DNA of 64,000 nucleotides, taken from positions 558,001-622,000 of the forward strand of contig NZ_JAUSZJ010000002.1 in NCBI RefSeq assembly GCF_030817475.1, read 5' to 3'. The number at the start of each line of letters is the position of its first letter. Position 1 is the stretch's first letter. The notes under the pieces were generated by a model that worked only from the letters and a program-made list of their open reading frames with translations, searched no databases and had not been told where the DNA came from. Position numbers and translations under genes: made by a program. This DNA comes from Streptomyces sp. V2I9. Its GTDB lineage: Bacteria; Actinomycetota; Actinomycetes; Streptomycetales; Streptomycetaceae. Below, one piece after another: positions 53,837 through 62,735 of the stretch.

Positions 53837-53865
53837 ATCATGGCAGCCGTGGACAGCACCGTCAC
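53837..53865 (-). promoter_or_regulatory. candidate leaderless promoter of the EamA gene
   Basis: On the minus strand GTGACG (53865-53860), 17-bp spacer, CATGAT (53842-53837), 6 nt before the ATG at 53830. Fits a leaderless transcript. Confidence 0.45.
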
Positions 53866-54129
53866 CCCCCGTGACACCTGTCGAGACGGGAACGGCGCCG
53901 GAGTCCTCGACGGAGCGGCCCATCGGGCATCCACCGGAGTTGGGGACGCCGGTGCGATCCGTCATCCTTGCGGATGAGATCGCCCCGCAGGGGACCGTTG
54001 TGAGGCCCAGGGGCGCGTGCCGCCTTGCCCCGCGCGCCGCGTCAGGCAACCACCGGCCCCCGCGCGCACGTCCCTCACGCCACAGCGCACACGGCGGTGG
54101 CACCGGGAACGGAGGGAGGCGGAGCACGG

Positions 54130-54336
54130 GTGTTCTGGATGGTCGCTCTGCTCGCCGAGGACGGGCTGCAGTACGTCTACCGCGTGTACGCACCCGGCGA
54201 CGCCCTGCCCGCCGACCTCTTCTGGACGGCCTTCCACTGCCACGACGACGGCCCCCACCCCCGCGCGTCGGACCGCTTCGACGCGGCGGTGATCTGGCAG
54301 AACAGGCCGACCCGGCAGGGAGCCCAACGGAGCTGA
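54130..54336 (+). CDS. small conserved-looking hypothetical protein
   Basis: 68 residues from a GTG with GGAG 5 nt upstream. The start is VFWMVALLAEDGLQYVYRVY, then APGDALPADLFWTAFHCHDD and a charged tail. Compact and soluble, with no known domain. Third-position GC is strong only from here on, which is why the shorter start is chosen. Confidence 0.5.
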   Translation: MFWMVALLAEDGLQYVYRVYAPGDALPADLFWTAFHCHDDGPHPRASDRFDAAVIWQNRPTRQGAQRS

Positions 54337-54673
54337 TGAACCGTCAGCCAGGCGTGCCGCCACGGCGCTCCCGCTGATGGGCGGCGAGCTCGAGAAGGCC
54401 GCGAGAGCGCGCTCCAGGAGTCGCGCCGAATGATCGATTCGCGTGGGCACAGGGGCGCGCCCCTGTCCTTCGCGCTTTCCGGAAGGTCGGCCGGCGCCGG
54501 GGCGGCGGAGCGGTTGGTGTGCGGGACCGGCGGAACCGGGTAACGTTTTTATCATTCCAGACGCCGATCCACGAGTGAGAGCGTGACGGTCCGCCGCTGA
54601 CGTCCCTCGACGTCGCCGCCCGCCCCCCACCGATGAATCCGTGGACCACTCCACACCATGACCGGGAGAACCC
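54337..54673. other. 337-bp gap without a gene
   Basis: Contains an AT-richer stretch with a T5 run (GGTAACGTTTTTATCATTCC, 54538-54557) that may hold the promoter of the following small gene. Nothing else is recognised. Confidence 0.35.
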
Positions 54674-54889
54674 GTGACCGTGAGCAAGAACATCAACAAC
54701 CCCGTGGGCCAGGGTGGCGGCCAGCGCAAGAGGCTGTCCCGCGCCGAACGGCAGAACAACGGTCCGCACCGCAACCTCGACCGCCAGGGTGCGGCCGACC
54801 AGAAGGCGGAGCTGGTGCGCAAGATGCGCGAGAGGGCGGGCGCCGCCGAGAGCGCCGGGCAGACGGGCGACGACACCGCCCGGAGCTGA
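54674..54889 (+). CDS. DUF6243-like small basic protein
   Basis: 71 residues, highly charged and probably disordered: MTVSKNINNPVGQGGGQRKR, LSRAERQNNGPHRNLDRQG, then AADQKAELVRKMRERAG. It resembles a small family (DUF6243) found almost only in Streptomyces and relatives; the function is unknown. GTG start with GGGAGAA upstream. Confidence 0.75.
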   Translation: MTVSKNINNPVGQGGGQRKRLSRAERQNNGPHRNLDRQGAADQKAELVRKMRERAGAAESAGQTGDDTARS

Positions 54890-54910
54890 CGCGCCGCGGC
54901 CGATCGGCTC

Positions 54911-55885
54911 TCAGGCCGGGTCCTCGTAGCGGGCCGCGATCGTGGCGGCGCGGTCGCGCAGAGCGCTCCGCAAGGACTGCGGGGCCAGGGCCTCCGCATC
55001 CGTGCCGAGCTGCCACAGCGCCCATTCGGCGTGCCGTGCGTCCTGGAAGGCGACCTCCAGCCGCGACCAGCCGTCCGCGTCGGGATCTTCCGCCCGGACG
55101 GCCAGCACGGTGTCCAGCAGCTCCTCCCGCCGCACCGGGTTCACCCGTACCCGCACGGTGAGGTGGTCGCCGCCGGAGAGGAACCGCGCGGAGCGTTCCC
55201 GCCAGATCCGGTCCAGGTCGACCCGGTCGGGCCGCTGTGCGGCTTCGGGCAGTTCCTCGGCGTCCAGCACACGCGACAGCCGGTACGTGCGGTCCTCGCC
55301 GGATCGCGTGGCCAGCAGATACCCCCGGTCCCGTACGGTGACCAGGCCGATCGGGTCCACGGTGCGCCACCTCGCCGGCTGGTCCGCGGCCGCGTAGTGG
55401 ATGCGGAGCTTGTGCCCGGCGAGTACGGCGCGGCGGACCGCCATCATCGTCGCGCCGGGCGCCTCCTGGACGATCGCGCGCCGGGCGAGCAGGTCGGTCT
55501 CCGGATCGACGAGGAAGCGCCGGGCCGCGTCGCTCGCCGTGGTCCGGTGGCTCTCGGGGAGGGCGTCGACCACCTTCCGCATGGCCGAGGCGAGCGCGGA
55601 ACCGAGGCCGAACACCTGCTCACCGCGCCCCGACCCGGCGGCCAGCAGGGCGAGGGCCTCATCGTGGTTCAGCCCGGTCAGCTCGGTACGGAAGCCGGGC
55701 AGCAGCGCGAACCCGCCGTGCCGGCCGCGTTCGGCGTAGACCGGGACGCCGGCCGAGGACAGCGCCTCGATGTCGCGCAGCACGGTGCGGGTGGAGACCT
55801 CCAGCTCACGGGCCAGCGTGTCGGCGGTCAGCCGCCCGCGCTGACGCAACAGCAGGACCAGCGAGACCAGTCGGTCGGCGCGCAT
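54911..55885 (-). CDS. YafY-type regulator with HTH_11 and WYL domains
   Basis: 324 residues. N-terminal winged helix (MRADRLVSLVLLLRQRGRLT, ADTLARELEVSTRTVLRDIE), then the WYL ligand-binding domain (LRIHYAAADQPARWRTVDPI, GLVTVRDRGYLLAT, DRTYRLSRVLDAEEL) and a WCX extension. It is divergent from a RidA-family gene 157 bp away that it probably regulates. TACCGT 6 nt before the ATG suggests a leaderless start; GGTAGCGAAATACC (55894-55907) just upstream is a possible autoregulatory site. Confidence 0.87.
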   Translation of the reverse strand: MRADRLVSLVLLLRQRGRLTADTLARELEVSTRTVLRDIEALSSAGVPVYAERGRHGGFALLPGFRTELTGLNHDEALALLAAGSGRGEQVFGLGSALASAMRKVVDALPESHRTTASDAARRFLVDPETDLLARRAIVQEAPGATMMAVRRAVLAGHKLRIHYAAADQPARWRTVDPIGLVTVRDRGYLLATRSGEDRTYRLSRVLDAEELPEAAQRPDRVDLDRIWRERSARFLSGGDHLTVRVRVNPVRREELLDTVLAVRAEDPDADGWSRLEVAFQDARHAEWALWQLGTDAEALAPQSLRSALRDRAATIAARYEDPA

Positions 55886-56042
55886 GCGGGAACGGTAGCG
55901 AAATACCTGACGAAGGGTGTCGTGAATGGTTGGAAGGCTCCCCCGCACGACGTCACCCACGACGTCGCACGCGTCGGAGACGGCGGCCGCCCGGCCGGCG
56001 GATCAGGGACGTATGTGACCCCGCGCATCGAATGGAGCTGAA

Positions 56043-56444
56043 GTGGCAGTGGAACGCACGGCCGTCAACCCGGTGACCTGGTCGGTGGATCTGGGATTCA
56101 ACCAGGGCGAACTCGTCTCCGGGCAGACCCGGACCCTCTACATCGCCGGGCAGACCGCGACGAGCGACGACGGCACACCCCGGCACGAGGGCGACATGGC
56201 GGCCCAGCTGGCGCTGAGCCTGGACAACCTGGAGGCCGTCCTCGGCGAGGCGGGCATGTCCCTCACGAACCTGGTCCGCCTCAACGTCTGCACCACCGAC
56301 GTCGACCTGCTCCTTCGGCACTACGGCGTGCTGGCGGGACGGTTGGGTGCGGCGCGGGTGGCACCGGCCAGCACCATGCTCGGGGTGGCGCGGCTGGCGG
56401 TTCCCGGCCTGCTGGTCGAGTTGGAGGGCACCGCCGTCGCGTGA
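56043..56444 (+). CDS. RidA family protein (enamine/imine deaminase)
   Basis: 133 residues. Motifs of the YjgF/YER057c/UK114 family: VSGQTRTLYIAGQTATSDDG, LALSLDNLEAVLGEAGMSLT, LVRLNVCTTDVDLLLRHYGV and GVARLAVPGLLVELEGTAVA. The family hydrolyses reactive enamine intermediates from PLP enzymes. The conserved Arg before the active site reads as VAPASTMLGVARLA here, so the catalytic arginine is not obvious. GTG start at 56043 with GGAG 5 nt upstream. Confidence 0.85.
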   Translation: MAVERTAVNPVTWSVDLGFNQGELVSGQTRTLYIAGQTATSDDGTPRHEGDMAAQLALSLDNLEAVLGEAGMSLTNLVRLNVCTTDVDLLLRHYGVLAGRLGAARVAPASTMLGVARLAVPGLLVELEGTAVA

Positions 56445-56453
56445 CGCTCCAGG

Positions 56454-56496
56454 CCCGTGCGGCTCGGGCCGGGCGAACCGGATCGAGCCGCACGGG
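56454..56496 (+). terminator. terminator after the RidA gene
   Basis: Perfect 12-bp stem CCCGTGCGGCTC / GAGCCGCACGGG with a 19-nt loop, 9 nt past the stop codon. Confidence 0.7.
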
Positions 56497-56904
56497 CGGG
56501 AGCGCTGCCGGGCCCGGTCCCGGCGGCACGGTCGCCCGGCCGGGCCACGACCGTGGTGCTCGCGGGGTCGGCGGTGCCCGGCAGTGGGGCACCGCTGCCG
56601 GGCACCGGCCCCGCACGGGCCCTCGCCGACGACGATCCCCGCACCTCTCACCGCCTGCGTCGTGTCCGGGGCTGTCGGCGGAATCCGGTGGGCGGCAGGT
56701 CCGGCCCTCCCGCATGGCCGACAGCGCCGCCATTCCGGCAGCACCGCCATTCGACAGCCCCGGTACTGCCGACAGCACCGGCCTCTCCGGTGGCCCGGTT
56801 GCGCCCGGAGCCCGGCCCCGGAGCTCCGCCGTCCCGACGGGCAGGGGCCGCCCACCCGGAATTGGCCTTGGTCCGCCTCCGTCGCGGCGCTCTACGGTCG
56901 CCCC
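56497..56904. other. 408-bp gap with a second hairpin, no gene
   Basis: At 56572-56607 a 13-bp stem CGGTGCCCGGCAG / CTGCCGGGCACCG competes with an alternative GGTGCCC / GGGCACC pairing (56573-56579 with 56587-56593). Several GCAGCACCG and GACAGC words recur. The phzF-like gene start has TACGGT 6 nt before its ATG, a possible leaderless -10. Confidence 0.45.
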
Positions 56905-57726
56905 ATGAGGATTCGTATCGTCGACGCGTTCACCGACCGCCCCTTCTCCGGAAACCCCGCCGGTGTGCTCCTGCTGGAGAGCGACGGGTTCCCGGCCGCA
57001 GAACGCCTTCAGGAGATCGCCGCCGAGGTCAACCTCTCCGAGACCGCGTTCGCCCACCCCCTGCCGCCCGGTGGCGACGCCGACTGGGCGCTGCGCTGGT
57101 TCACCCCGGCCACCGAGGTGGACATGTGCGGCCACGCCATGCTCGCCACCGCCCACGTCCTGCACACCACGGGCCTCACGACGGGAACCGTCCGGTTCGC
57201 CGCACGGTGCGGGATCCTGACCGCGACCGCCGCCCCGGACGGTGGCCTCACCCTGGACTTCCCCACCTCCCCGCTGACCGAGGAGCCGGTGCCGTCCGGT
57301 CTCGCGGACGTCCTCGGGGCGGACCCCCTCTCGGTGCACGACACCGGCAAGCACGTCGGTGACCTGCTCGTCGAGCTGCGCGACGAGGCGACCGTACGGG
57401 GGCTCGCCCCCGACTTCGCCGCTCTGGTGGCCCACTCCCGGCGCGGCATCATCGCCACCGCCGTGGCAGAGGACCCGGCCCGCGGCTACGACTACGTCTC
57501 GCGCGGCTTCTTCCCGCGCCTCGGCATCGACGAGGACCCGGTCACCGGCAGCGCCCACACCGCCCTGGCCCCCTTCTGGTCGGCCCGCCTCGGCCGCGAC
57601 GACCTCACCGGGCTACAGGCGTCCGCCCGCTCCGGCCTCGTCCGAACCCAGCTGCGCGGCGGGCGCACCCTGCTGACCGGAACGGCGGTCACGGTGATCG
57701 ACGGCGAACTGCTCACCTCGCTCTGA
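56905..57726 (+). CDS. PhzF family isomerase-like protein
   Basis: 273 residues. MRIRIVDAFTDRPFSGNPAG is the family start, EVNLSETAFAHPL carries the catalytic Glu, LRWFTPATEVDMCGHAMLAT the second motif, and GIDEDPVTGSAHTALAPFWS the third. Members catalyse proton shifts, as PhzF does in phenazine synthesis, but most are uncharacterised; no phenazine genes lie nearby. The ATG at 56905 lacks a ribosome site and may be leaderless. Confidence 0.9.
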   Translation: MRIRIVDAFTDRPFSGNPAGVLLLESDGFPAAERLQEIAAEVNLSETAFAHPLPPGGDADWALRWFTPATEVDMCGHAMLATAHVLHTTGLTTGTVRFAARCGILTATAAPDGGLTLDFPTSPLTEEPVPSGLADVLGADPLSVHDTGKHVGDLLVELRDEATVRGLAPDFAALVAHSRRGIIATAVAEDPARGYDYVSRGFFPRLGIDEDPVTGSAHTALAPFWSARLGRDDLTGLQASARSGLVRTQLRGGRTLLTGTAVTVIDGELLTSL

Positions 57727-57789
57727 CGACGGGGCGACGGGCCCCGCACCGGGGAGCGACGGCGGCCCGCTCCGGGGCACCGGCGGGGC

Positions 57790-58590
57790 TCAGGGCGTCG
57801 GCAGCCAGTCGACCCGGCCGGCGAGCAGGGCGTAACCGACGAACGCCCCGATGTCCAGGAGCGCGTGCGCGACGACCAGCGGGCCCACCCGGCCCCAGCG
57901 CCGGTAGAGCAGCACGAAGACGACGCCCATCACCACGTTGCCGATGAAGCCGCCGATCCCCTGGTACAGGTGGTACGACCCGCGCAGGAGGGAGCAGGCC
58001 ACCAGGGCGGCCATCGGGGTCCAGCCCAACTGCCCGAGCCTGCGCAGCAGATACCCGACGACGATGACCTCCTCCACGACGGAGTTCTGGATCGCCGAGA
58101 GGATCAGCACGGGGAACTTCCACCAGACCTCGGGCAGGGACTCCGGCACGACCGTCAGGTTGAACCCGGTGGCGCGGGCCACGAGGTAGAAGGCGAGGCC
58201 CGCGCTGCCGATGCCGGCCGCGACCAGGGTTCCGCGGCCCAGGTCGGACCAGGGCCTGGTGCGGTCGAAGCCGATCGCCCGCAGGCTCGTCCCCTCCCGG
58301 ATCAGCAGATGCGCCACCAGGGCGACCGGCACCAGAGCCGTTGCGATCCCGAACATTTGCCACGCCAGATCAAGCCAGGGACGGTCCGGGGCGTACGAAC
58401 CGTTGAGCGTCGCCGCCTGGTCCTTCAATCCTCCCGGTTTCGTCAGGGATCCGACGAAACTGATGAGGGCAGAGACTCCACTGGCACCCAGCGAGAGCGC
58501 CAGGACCAGCACCGTCTCGGACCGCAAGATCCTTCGTGACACGGCCTCTTGGGGAAGAGAATCAGCCACGCGCACGGACTCCACCTGCAC
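57790..58590 (-). CDS. CPBP family intramembrane metalloprotease
   Basis: 266 residues with seven or eight helices. The CPBP/Abi motifs are clear: SVVEEVIVVGYLLRRL (EExxxxGYL/R), SLLRGSYHLYQGIGGF (the His box, with RGSYH) and VVAHALLDIGAFVGY (HxxxD). These are membrane-embedded glutamate/histidine proteases related to CAAX-processing enzymes, some linked to bacteriocin immunity. GTG start at 58590, preceded by AAAAGG. Convergent with phzF, with a CGCTCC-type hairpin between. Confidence 0.85.
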   Translation of the reverse strand: MQVESVRVADSLPQEAVSRRILRSETVLVLALSLGASGVSALISFVGSLTKPGGLKDQAATLNGSYAPDRPWLDLAWQMFGIATALVPVALVAHLLIREGTSLRAIGFDRTRPWSDLGRGTLVAAGIGSAGLAFYLVARATGFNLTVVPESLPEVWWKFPVLILSAIQNSVVEEVIVVGYLLRRLGQLGWTPMAALVACSLLRGSYHLYQGIGGFIGNVVMGVVFVLLYRRWGRVGPLVVAHALLDIGAFVGYALLAGRVDWLPTP

Positions 58591-58680
58591 ACCTGCCTTT
58601 TGTTCTGCAATCGCGTCTCATCCCACCGGCCGTCCCGCTAGGGTCTCGAATGCAGGTACGAAGATCATGCGCGACAGGCC

Positions 58681-58716
58681 GGGGGACGACCACCATCACT
58701 GGTGGTCGGGTCCCCC
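58681..58716 (+). promoter_or_regulatory. strong leader hairpin upstream of the solute-binding/VWA gene
   Basis: Outer stem GGGGGAC / GTCCCCC and inner stem GACCACCA / TGGTGGTC (loop TCAC), separated by a GG bulge and followed by GTTT, 37 bp before the start codon. A terminator-like hairpin inside a 5' leader points to attenuation or transcript protection. TAGGGT (58639-58644) could be the -10. Confidence 0.6.
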
Positions 58717-58753
58717 GTTTCCTTGTTCCGTCATCAAGGGGGGCACCACCGAC

Positions 58754-60547
58754 ATGGGACGTCATAGCTTGCCCGACAGCCGCGCGGCGGAGGAACGCCG
58801 GGACCACCCGAGCCCCGCGCGCCGGCGCCGTACGGTCGTCATCGCGACCCTGCTCGTCCTCTCCGTGGCGACGGGCACGGCTGTCGCGGCCAAGGGCGGC
58901 CTGTTGTCGTTCTCGGAGTCCTGCGAGGACTCCGCGGTACACCTGTCCGTGGTCGCCTCCCCGGACATCGCCCCCGCCGTACGGTCCATCGCCGGGCGGG
59001 CCCGCGCGGACGAGGTCAGGGCGGACGGGCGCTGTCTGGTCGTGGAGGTGCGCGCCCGCGACGCGCACAAGGTCGCCGACGCCCTCGCCGCCGGGGACAC
59101 CGAACCCGACTTCCAGGTCTGGCTGCCCGACTCCGAACTGTGGCTGGAGCGGGCCAAGGGGCTGGGCGAGGGCGTACCCGTCTCCCCCTCCGACTCGGTG
59201 GCCTCCTCACCGGTGGCCGTGGCCATGGTGCCGTCCGCGTCGAAGGCGCTCGACTGGCCCGCGAAGACGTACACCTGGGCCGAGCTGGTGGCCAGGACGC
59301 TCGGTTCGGACCGGATACGCCTGGGGGCGGCGGACCCGGCGCGCAGTGCGACCGGGCTGCTGGCCCTCAGCGGCATCGGCGCCTCGTCGGCGCGACAGGG
59401 CGGGGACAGCGACACCCGGGTGGCGGAGACCGCGAAGGTGCTCGCCGAGCGGATGTCGGACGGCGACGCGCAGGTGCTGGAGACCCTGGCGCGGAGCACG
59501 TCCGGGGCCGAGGAGGGCAATCCGAAGCGCAACCAGGCGGTCCTGATCTCCGAGCAGGCGGCCTTCACGCACAACGCGGAGGCGACCGGCGGGGGCAAGC
59601 TGGACCTCTTCTATCCCGAGGACGGCACTCCGCTGCTGGACTACCCGTACACGCTGGTGAACGAGCCGGAGTTGAGCATCCAGGAGTCCCGCGCGGCCCT
59701 GCGGTTCATGAACCTGCTGGGCGACGAGGCCGCCCGGTCCACGTTCGCCGAGCACGGGTTCCGGGCCGGCGACGGAAGCGCGCGGGACTCCCTCGTCGCA
59801 GCGGCCGGCGGCAGGAAGCCCCAGCCGTACGCCGAACCGGCCGCCGAGGCGCCCTCGGCCGAGGAGCTCCGGAAGACGCTCGGGATGTGGACGATCACCG
59901 TGCAGAGCGCCCGGCTCACCACGGTGGTCGACGCCTCCGGCTCCATGGCGACCCTCGTGCCGGGCCGGGGCCAGTCCAGGATGGACGTCACCAAGGAGTC
60001 GCTGATCCAGGCGCTGGACCAGTTCACCCCGAACGACGAGATCGGGCTGTGGGAGTTCGCCACCACGCTGGACGGTGAGAAGGACTACCGGCGGCTCATG
60101 CCGACGAAGCGGCTCGGCGACCCGGCAGCGGGCGGCGCGACCCACCGGGAGAAGCTCACGGCCGCGTTCGCGGGGCTGCGGCCGGTCCCGGGCGGGGCGA
60201 CCGGGCTGTACGACACGGTGCTGGCCTCCTACCAGGAGGCCCGGTCTACGTACGTGAAGGGGAAGTTCAACGCCCTGGTGGTCCTCACGGACGGCTCCAA
60301 CCAGGACGAGGACGGCATCTCGCGGAGCACGCTGGTCGCGGAGCTGAAGGAACTCGTCGACCCGGAGCGTCCCGTCCCGGTCATCGCCATCGCGGTGGGC
60401 CCGGACGCGGACCGTGAGGAGGTCGCCGAGATCGCCCGCGTCACCGGTGGCGACGGCTACGAGGTGAGCGACCCGGCGGACATCCAGGCGGTGATCCTGC
60501 GGGCGATCATGACGGCGGGCCAGAACGGCCGGGCGGGCCAGGAGTGA
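58754..60547 (+). CDS. membrane-anchored solute-binding domain fused to a von Willebrand A domain
   Basis: 597 residues. One N-terminal helix (RRTVVIATLLVLSVATGTAV) anchors or exports it. Residues 55-330 resemble a periplasmic binding domain of the SBP_bac_11 type (VHLSVVASPDIAPAVRSIAG, PDFQVWLPDSELWLERAKGL, LDWPAKTYTWAELV). The C-terminal 220 residues are a VWA domain with an intact MIDAS: VVDASGSMATL (DxSxS), the Thr in ATGLYDTVLAS and VVLTDGSNQDEDG. It probably binds a ligand and a partner at the cell surface. ATG at 58754, GGGGGG run upstream. Confidence 0.82.
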   Translation: MGRHSLPDSRAAEERRDHPSPARRRRTVVIATLLVLSVATGTAVAAKGGLLSFSESCEDSAVHLSVVASPDIAPAVRSIAGRARADEVRADGRCLVVEVRARDAHKVADALAAGDTEPDFQVWLPDSELWLERAKGLGEGVPVSPSDSVASSPVAVAMVPSASKALDWPAKTYTWAELVARTLGSDRIRLGAADPARSATGLLALSGIGASSARQGGDSDTRVAETAKVLAERMSDGDAQVLETLARSTSGAEEGNPKRNQAVLISEQAAFTHNAEATGGGKLDLFYPEDGTPLLDYPYTLVNEPELSIQESRAALRFMNLLGDEAARSTFAEHGFRAGDGSARDSLVAAAGGRKPQPYAEPAAEAPSAEELRKTLGMWTITVQSARLTTVVDASGSMATLVPGRGQSRMDVTKESLIQALDQFTPNDEIGLWEFATTLDGEKDYRRLMPTKRLGDPAAGGATHREKLTAAFAGLRPVPGGATGLYDTVLASYQEARSTYVKGKFNALVVLTDGSNQDEDGISRSTLVAELKELVDPERPVPVIAIAVGPDADREEVAEIARVTGGDGYEVSDPADIQAVILRAIMTAGQNGRAGQE

Positions 60548-60566
60548 CCACCGCCCTGCCGCCCCG

Positions 60567-60603
60567 CGCCCCGCGGAAGGGGCGAGGGGGCCGCCGGGCG
60601 GCC
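60567..60603 (+). terminator. tandem terminator hairpins
   Basis: CGCCCC / GGGGCG (60567-60584) followed by GGCCGCC / GGCGGCC (60589-60603), 20 nt after the VWA gene stop. Confidence 0.5.
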
Positions 60604-60741
60604 GCGCCACGGTGAAGCAGCCCGAGGCCCCGCAGGCCGGACGGGCCCCGTCGGCCCCCGGCGCCCGCCGCACCGCGTCGCACGGGGTCGGTGCCGGAAG
60701 CCCGCGCCCGTCGCCACCTCTGTGCGACGCGCCCGCGCCCG

Positions 60742-62247
60742 TCAGGGCGCCGGGAAGCCCACCGGCCAGGTGTGGACCGGCTCCCCCGCGTGCATCAGCT
60801 CGGCGTAGCGGCGGGTGGTGGCCGCGAGTGCCGCCTCCCGCCGGAGCCCGGCGTCCAGGGCCCGGTGGTACGTGGCGACCTGCCAGGAGGCGCCGTTGAC
60901 GCGCCGCCTGCACCGCTCCTCGATCACCCCGAGGTAGCGGTCCCGGTCGGCGGGCTCGATGTGCCAGGCGTCCAGCCCCGCGGCGGCCAGCGGCAGCAGT
61001 TCGTCCAGCACCAGCCGTACGGCGGGGATCCTGGCCAGACCGCCCGAGCGGCCGGAGCGGGGCCAGAGCATCTCGGCCTCGATACCGTGCCGGCACGCCT
61101 CGGTGAAGTTCTCCTCGGCGGCCTCGAACGGCAGCCGGCTCCACACCGGCCGGGACTCCTCCGCGAGCGCCCGTACGAGCCCGTAGTAGAACGCGGCGTT
61201 GGCGATCACGTCGGTGACCGTCGGCCCGGCGGGCAGGACACGGTTCTCCACCCGCAGATGGGGAACCCCATCGGCGATCCCGTACACCGGCCGGTTCCAG
61301 CGGTAGACCGTGCCGTTGTGCAGGACCAGTTCGGCCAGCTCGGGCACCCCGCCCTCGTCCAGCACCTTCAGCGGGTCCTCGTCGTCGCAGATCGGCAGGA
61401 GCGGCGGGAAGTAGCGCAGGTTCTCCTCGAACAGCTCGTGGGCGGAGTCGATCCAGCGCTCCCCGAACCAGGTCCGGGGCCGCACCCCCTGGTTCGCCAG
61501 CTCCGGCGGGCGTACGTCGGTGGCCTGCTGGAACAGCGGCGGCCGGGACTCCCGCCACAGCTCCTTGCCGAAGAGGAACGGGGCGTTGGCGCCCAGCGCG
61601 ATCTGTACGCCGGTGATCGCCTGGGCGGCGTTCCACACGTCGGCGAACCGGTCCGGCGTCACCTGGAGATGGAGCTGGACCGAGGTGCAGGCCGCCTCCG
61701 GGGCGATCGAGGGCGAGGTGCAGACCAGTCGCTCGACGCCGTCGATGTCCAGGAGGAAATCCTCCCCCCGGGCGGCCGCCATTTGGTCGTTGAGCAAGGT
61801 GTAGCGGTCGACGTCCGAGAGATTCGCGGAGACCACGTCGTGCTCTCCCAGGGTGGGCAGGATTCCGATCATCACGATCCCCGCGTCCACCTCTCCCGCC
61901 TTGCGGTGCGCATAGGCGAGTCCGGTACGCAACTCCTCCGAGAGCTGATCGAATACCCGGCCGCCGAGGCGGTGCGGGACGATGTTCACCTCAAGGTTGA
62001 ACATGCCCAGTTCGGTCTGGAAATCCCGGCTCGCGATGCGCTGGAGCACCTGCTGGTTCATCATCCGGGGCATCCCGTCGGAACCCGCCAGATTCAGCTC
62101 TATCTCCAGCCCCATCAGATTCCGGGGACGGTCGAACCTCCGCTCCACCAGGAGTCTGTCCAGCCCCTCCAGGCACTGGTTGAGCTTGGCGCGGTAGGCC
62201 TGTCGATCGGACAGGTCAACGGCTCCCGCCACGACCTTCTCCCCCAT
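60742..62247 (-). CDS. GCS2-type glutamate-cysteine ligase family protein
   Basis: 501 residues. The pattern fits GCS2 (PF04107): RNLMGLEIELNLAGSDGMPR (metal Glu), LGMFNLEVNIVPHRLGGRVF, ACTSVQLHLQVTPDRFADVW, and GVPHLRVENRVLPAGPTVTD. It should couple glutamate to an amine such as cysteine using ATP. Streptomyces makes mycothiol rather than glutathione, so the true product is uncertain; the ergothioneine enzyme EgtA is related but shorter. ATG at 62247, preceded by GGAGGAGGGA. Confidence 0.82.
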   Translation of the reverse strand: MGEKVVAGAVDLSDRQAYRAKLNQCLEGLDRLLVERRFDRPRNLMGLEIELNLAGSDGMPRMMNQQVLQRIASRDFQTELGMFNLEVNIVPHRLGGRVFDQLSEELRTGLAYAHRKAGEVDAGIVMIGILPTLGEHDVVSANLSDVDRYTLLNDQMAAARGEDFLLDIDGVERLVCTSPSIAPEAACTSVQLHLQVTPDRFADVWNAAQAITGVQIALGANAPFLFGKELWRESRPPLFQQATDVRPPELANQGVRPRTWFGERWIDSAHELFEENLRYFPPLLPICDDEDPLKVLDEGGVPELAELVLHNGTVYRWNRPVYGIADGVPHLRVENRVLPAGPTVTDVIANAAFYYGLVRALAEESRPVWSRLPFEAAEENFTEACRHGIEAEMLWPRSGRSGGLARIPAVRLVLDELLPLAAAGLDAWHIEPADRDRYLGVIEERCRRRVNGASWQVATYHRALDAGLRREAALAATTRRYAELMHAGEPVHTWPVGFPAP

Positions 62248-62735
62248 CGAGGGGTCCCTCCTCCAGTGGCGGCCCGCGGGCCAGGCCGCTCGCATCACGA
62301 TCGATAATGCCCAGCGGGAGTGATCCGTAACGCCCCCAAGGTCCTCCGATACCCGATAGTCTGGTGCAAGGAGACCGGGGGCACATTCCCCTGGCATACG
62401 ACGCGCGGCATTTCTCGGCGGAGTATGCACCCCGAAAATGATGGCGAATTTCGGCCTACCGCATCGCCGGAATAGCACCAGGTCGATACCGGGGGCCGAA
62501 TGACAAATCACCAGGAATGTCGCATCTCTCAGACCGGATGGCGTCTTGTGCACCCTATCCCGGACTGCTAGCGGAAACACTGTGTGAACAAGTGTCATAT
62601 AAACTCCGCTCAACGAGGCAGAGAGCTGCTACGACTCGCCCGTCACCGGCCCGTTCCGGCCCCTCCCGCATGCCGACAATGTCGTCTGCACCCGCCCAAG
62701 CGTCACCGTGTCTCCGAAGTGAGAGGCGACCCACC
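62248..62735. other. 488-bp divergent gap without a supported gene
   Basis: AT-richer than its surroundings. CATATAAAC at 62597-62605, with TGTGTGAACAAGTG before it, looks like a plus-strand promoter for the next gene. GAATAGCACC and CCCGAAAATGATGGCGAA words give the rest of the low-GC stretch. No RNA gene is recognised. Confidence 0.35.

Noticed and set aside
58621..58720. Known riboswitch (c-di-AMP, cobalamin or similar) in the VWA gene leader
   Set aside because: No conserved core sequence of a known class was recognised; only the hairpin is supported.
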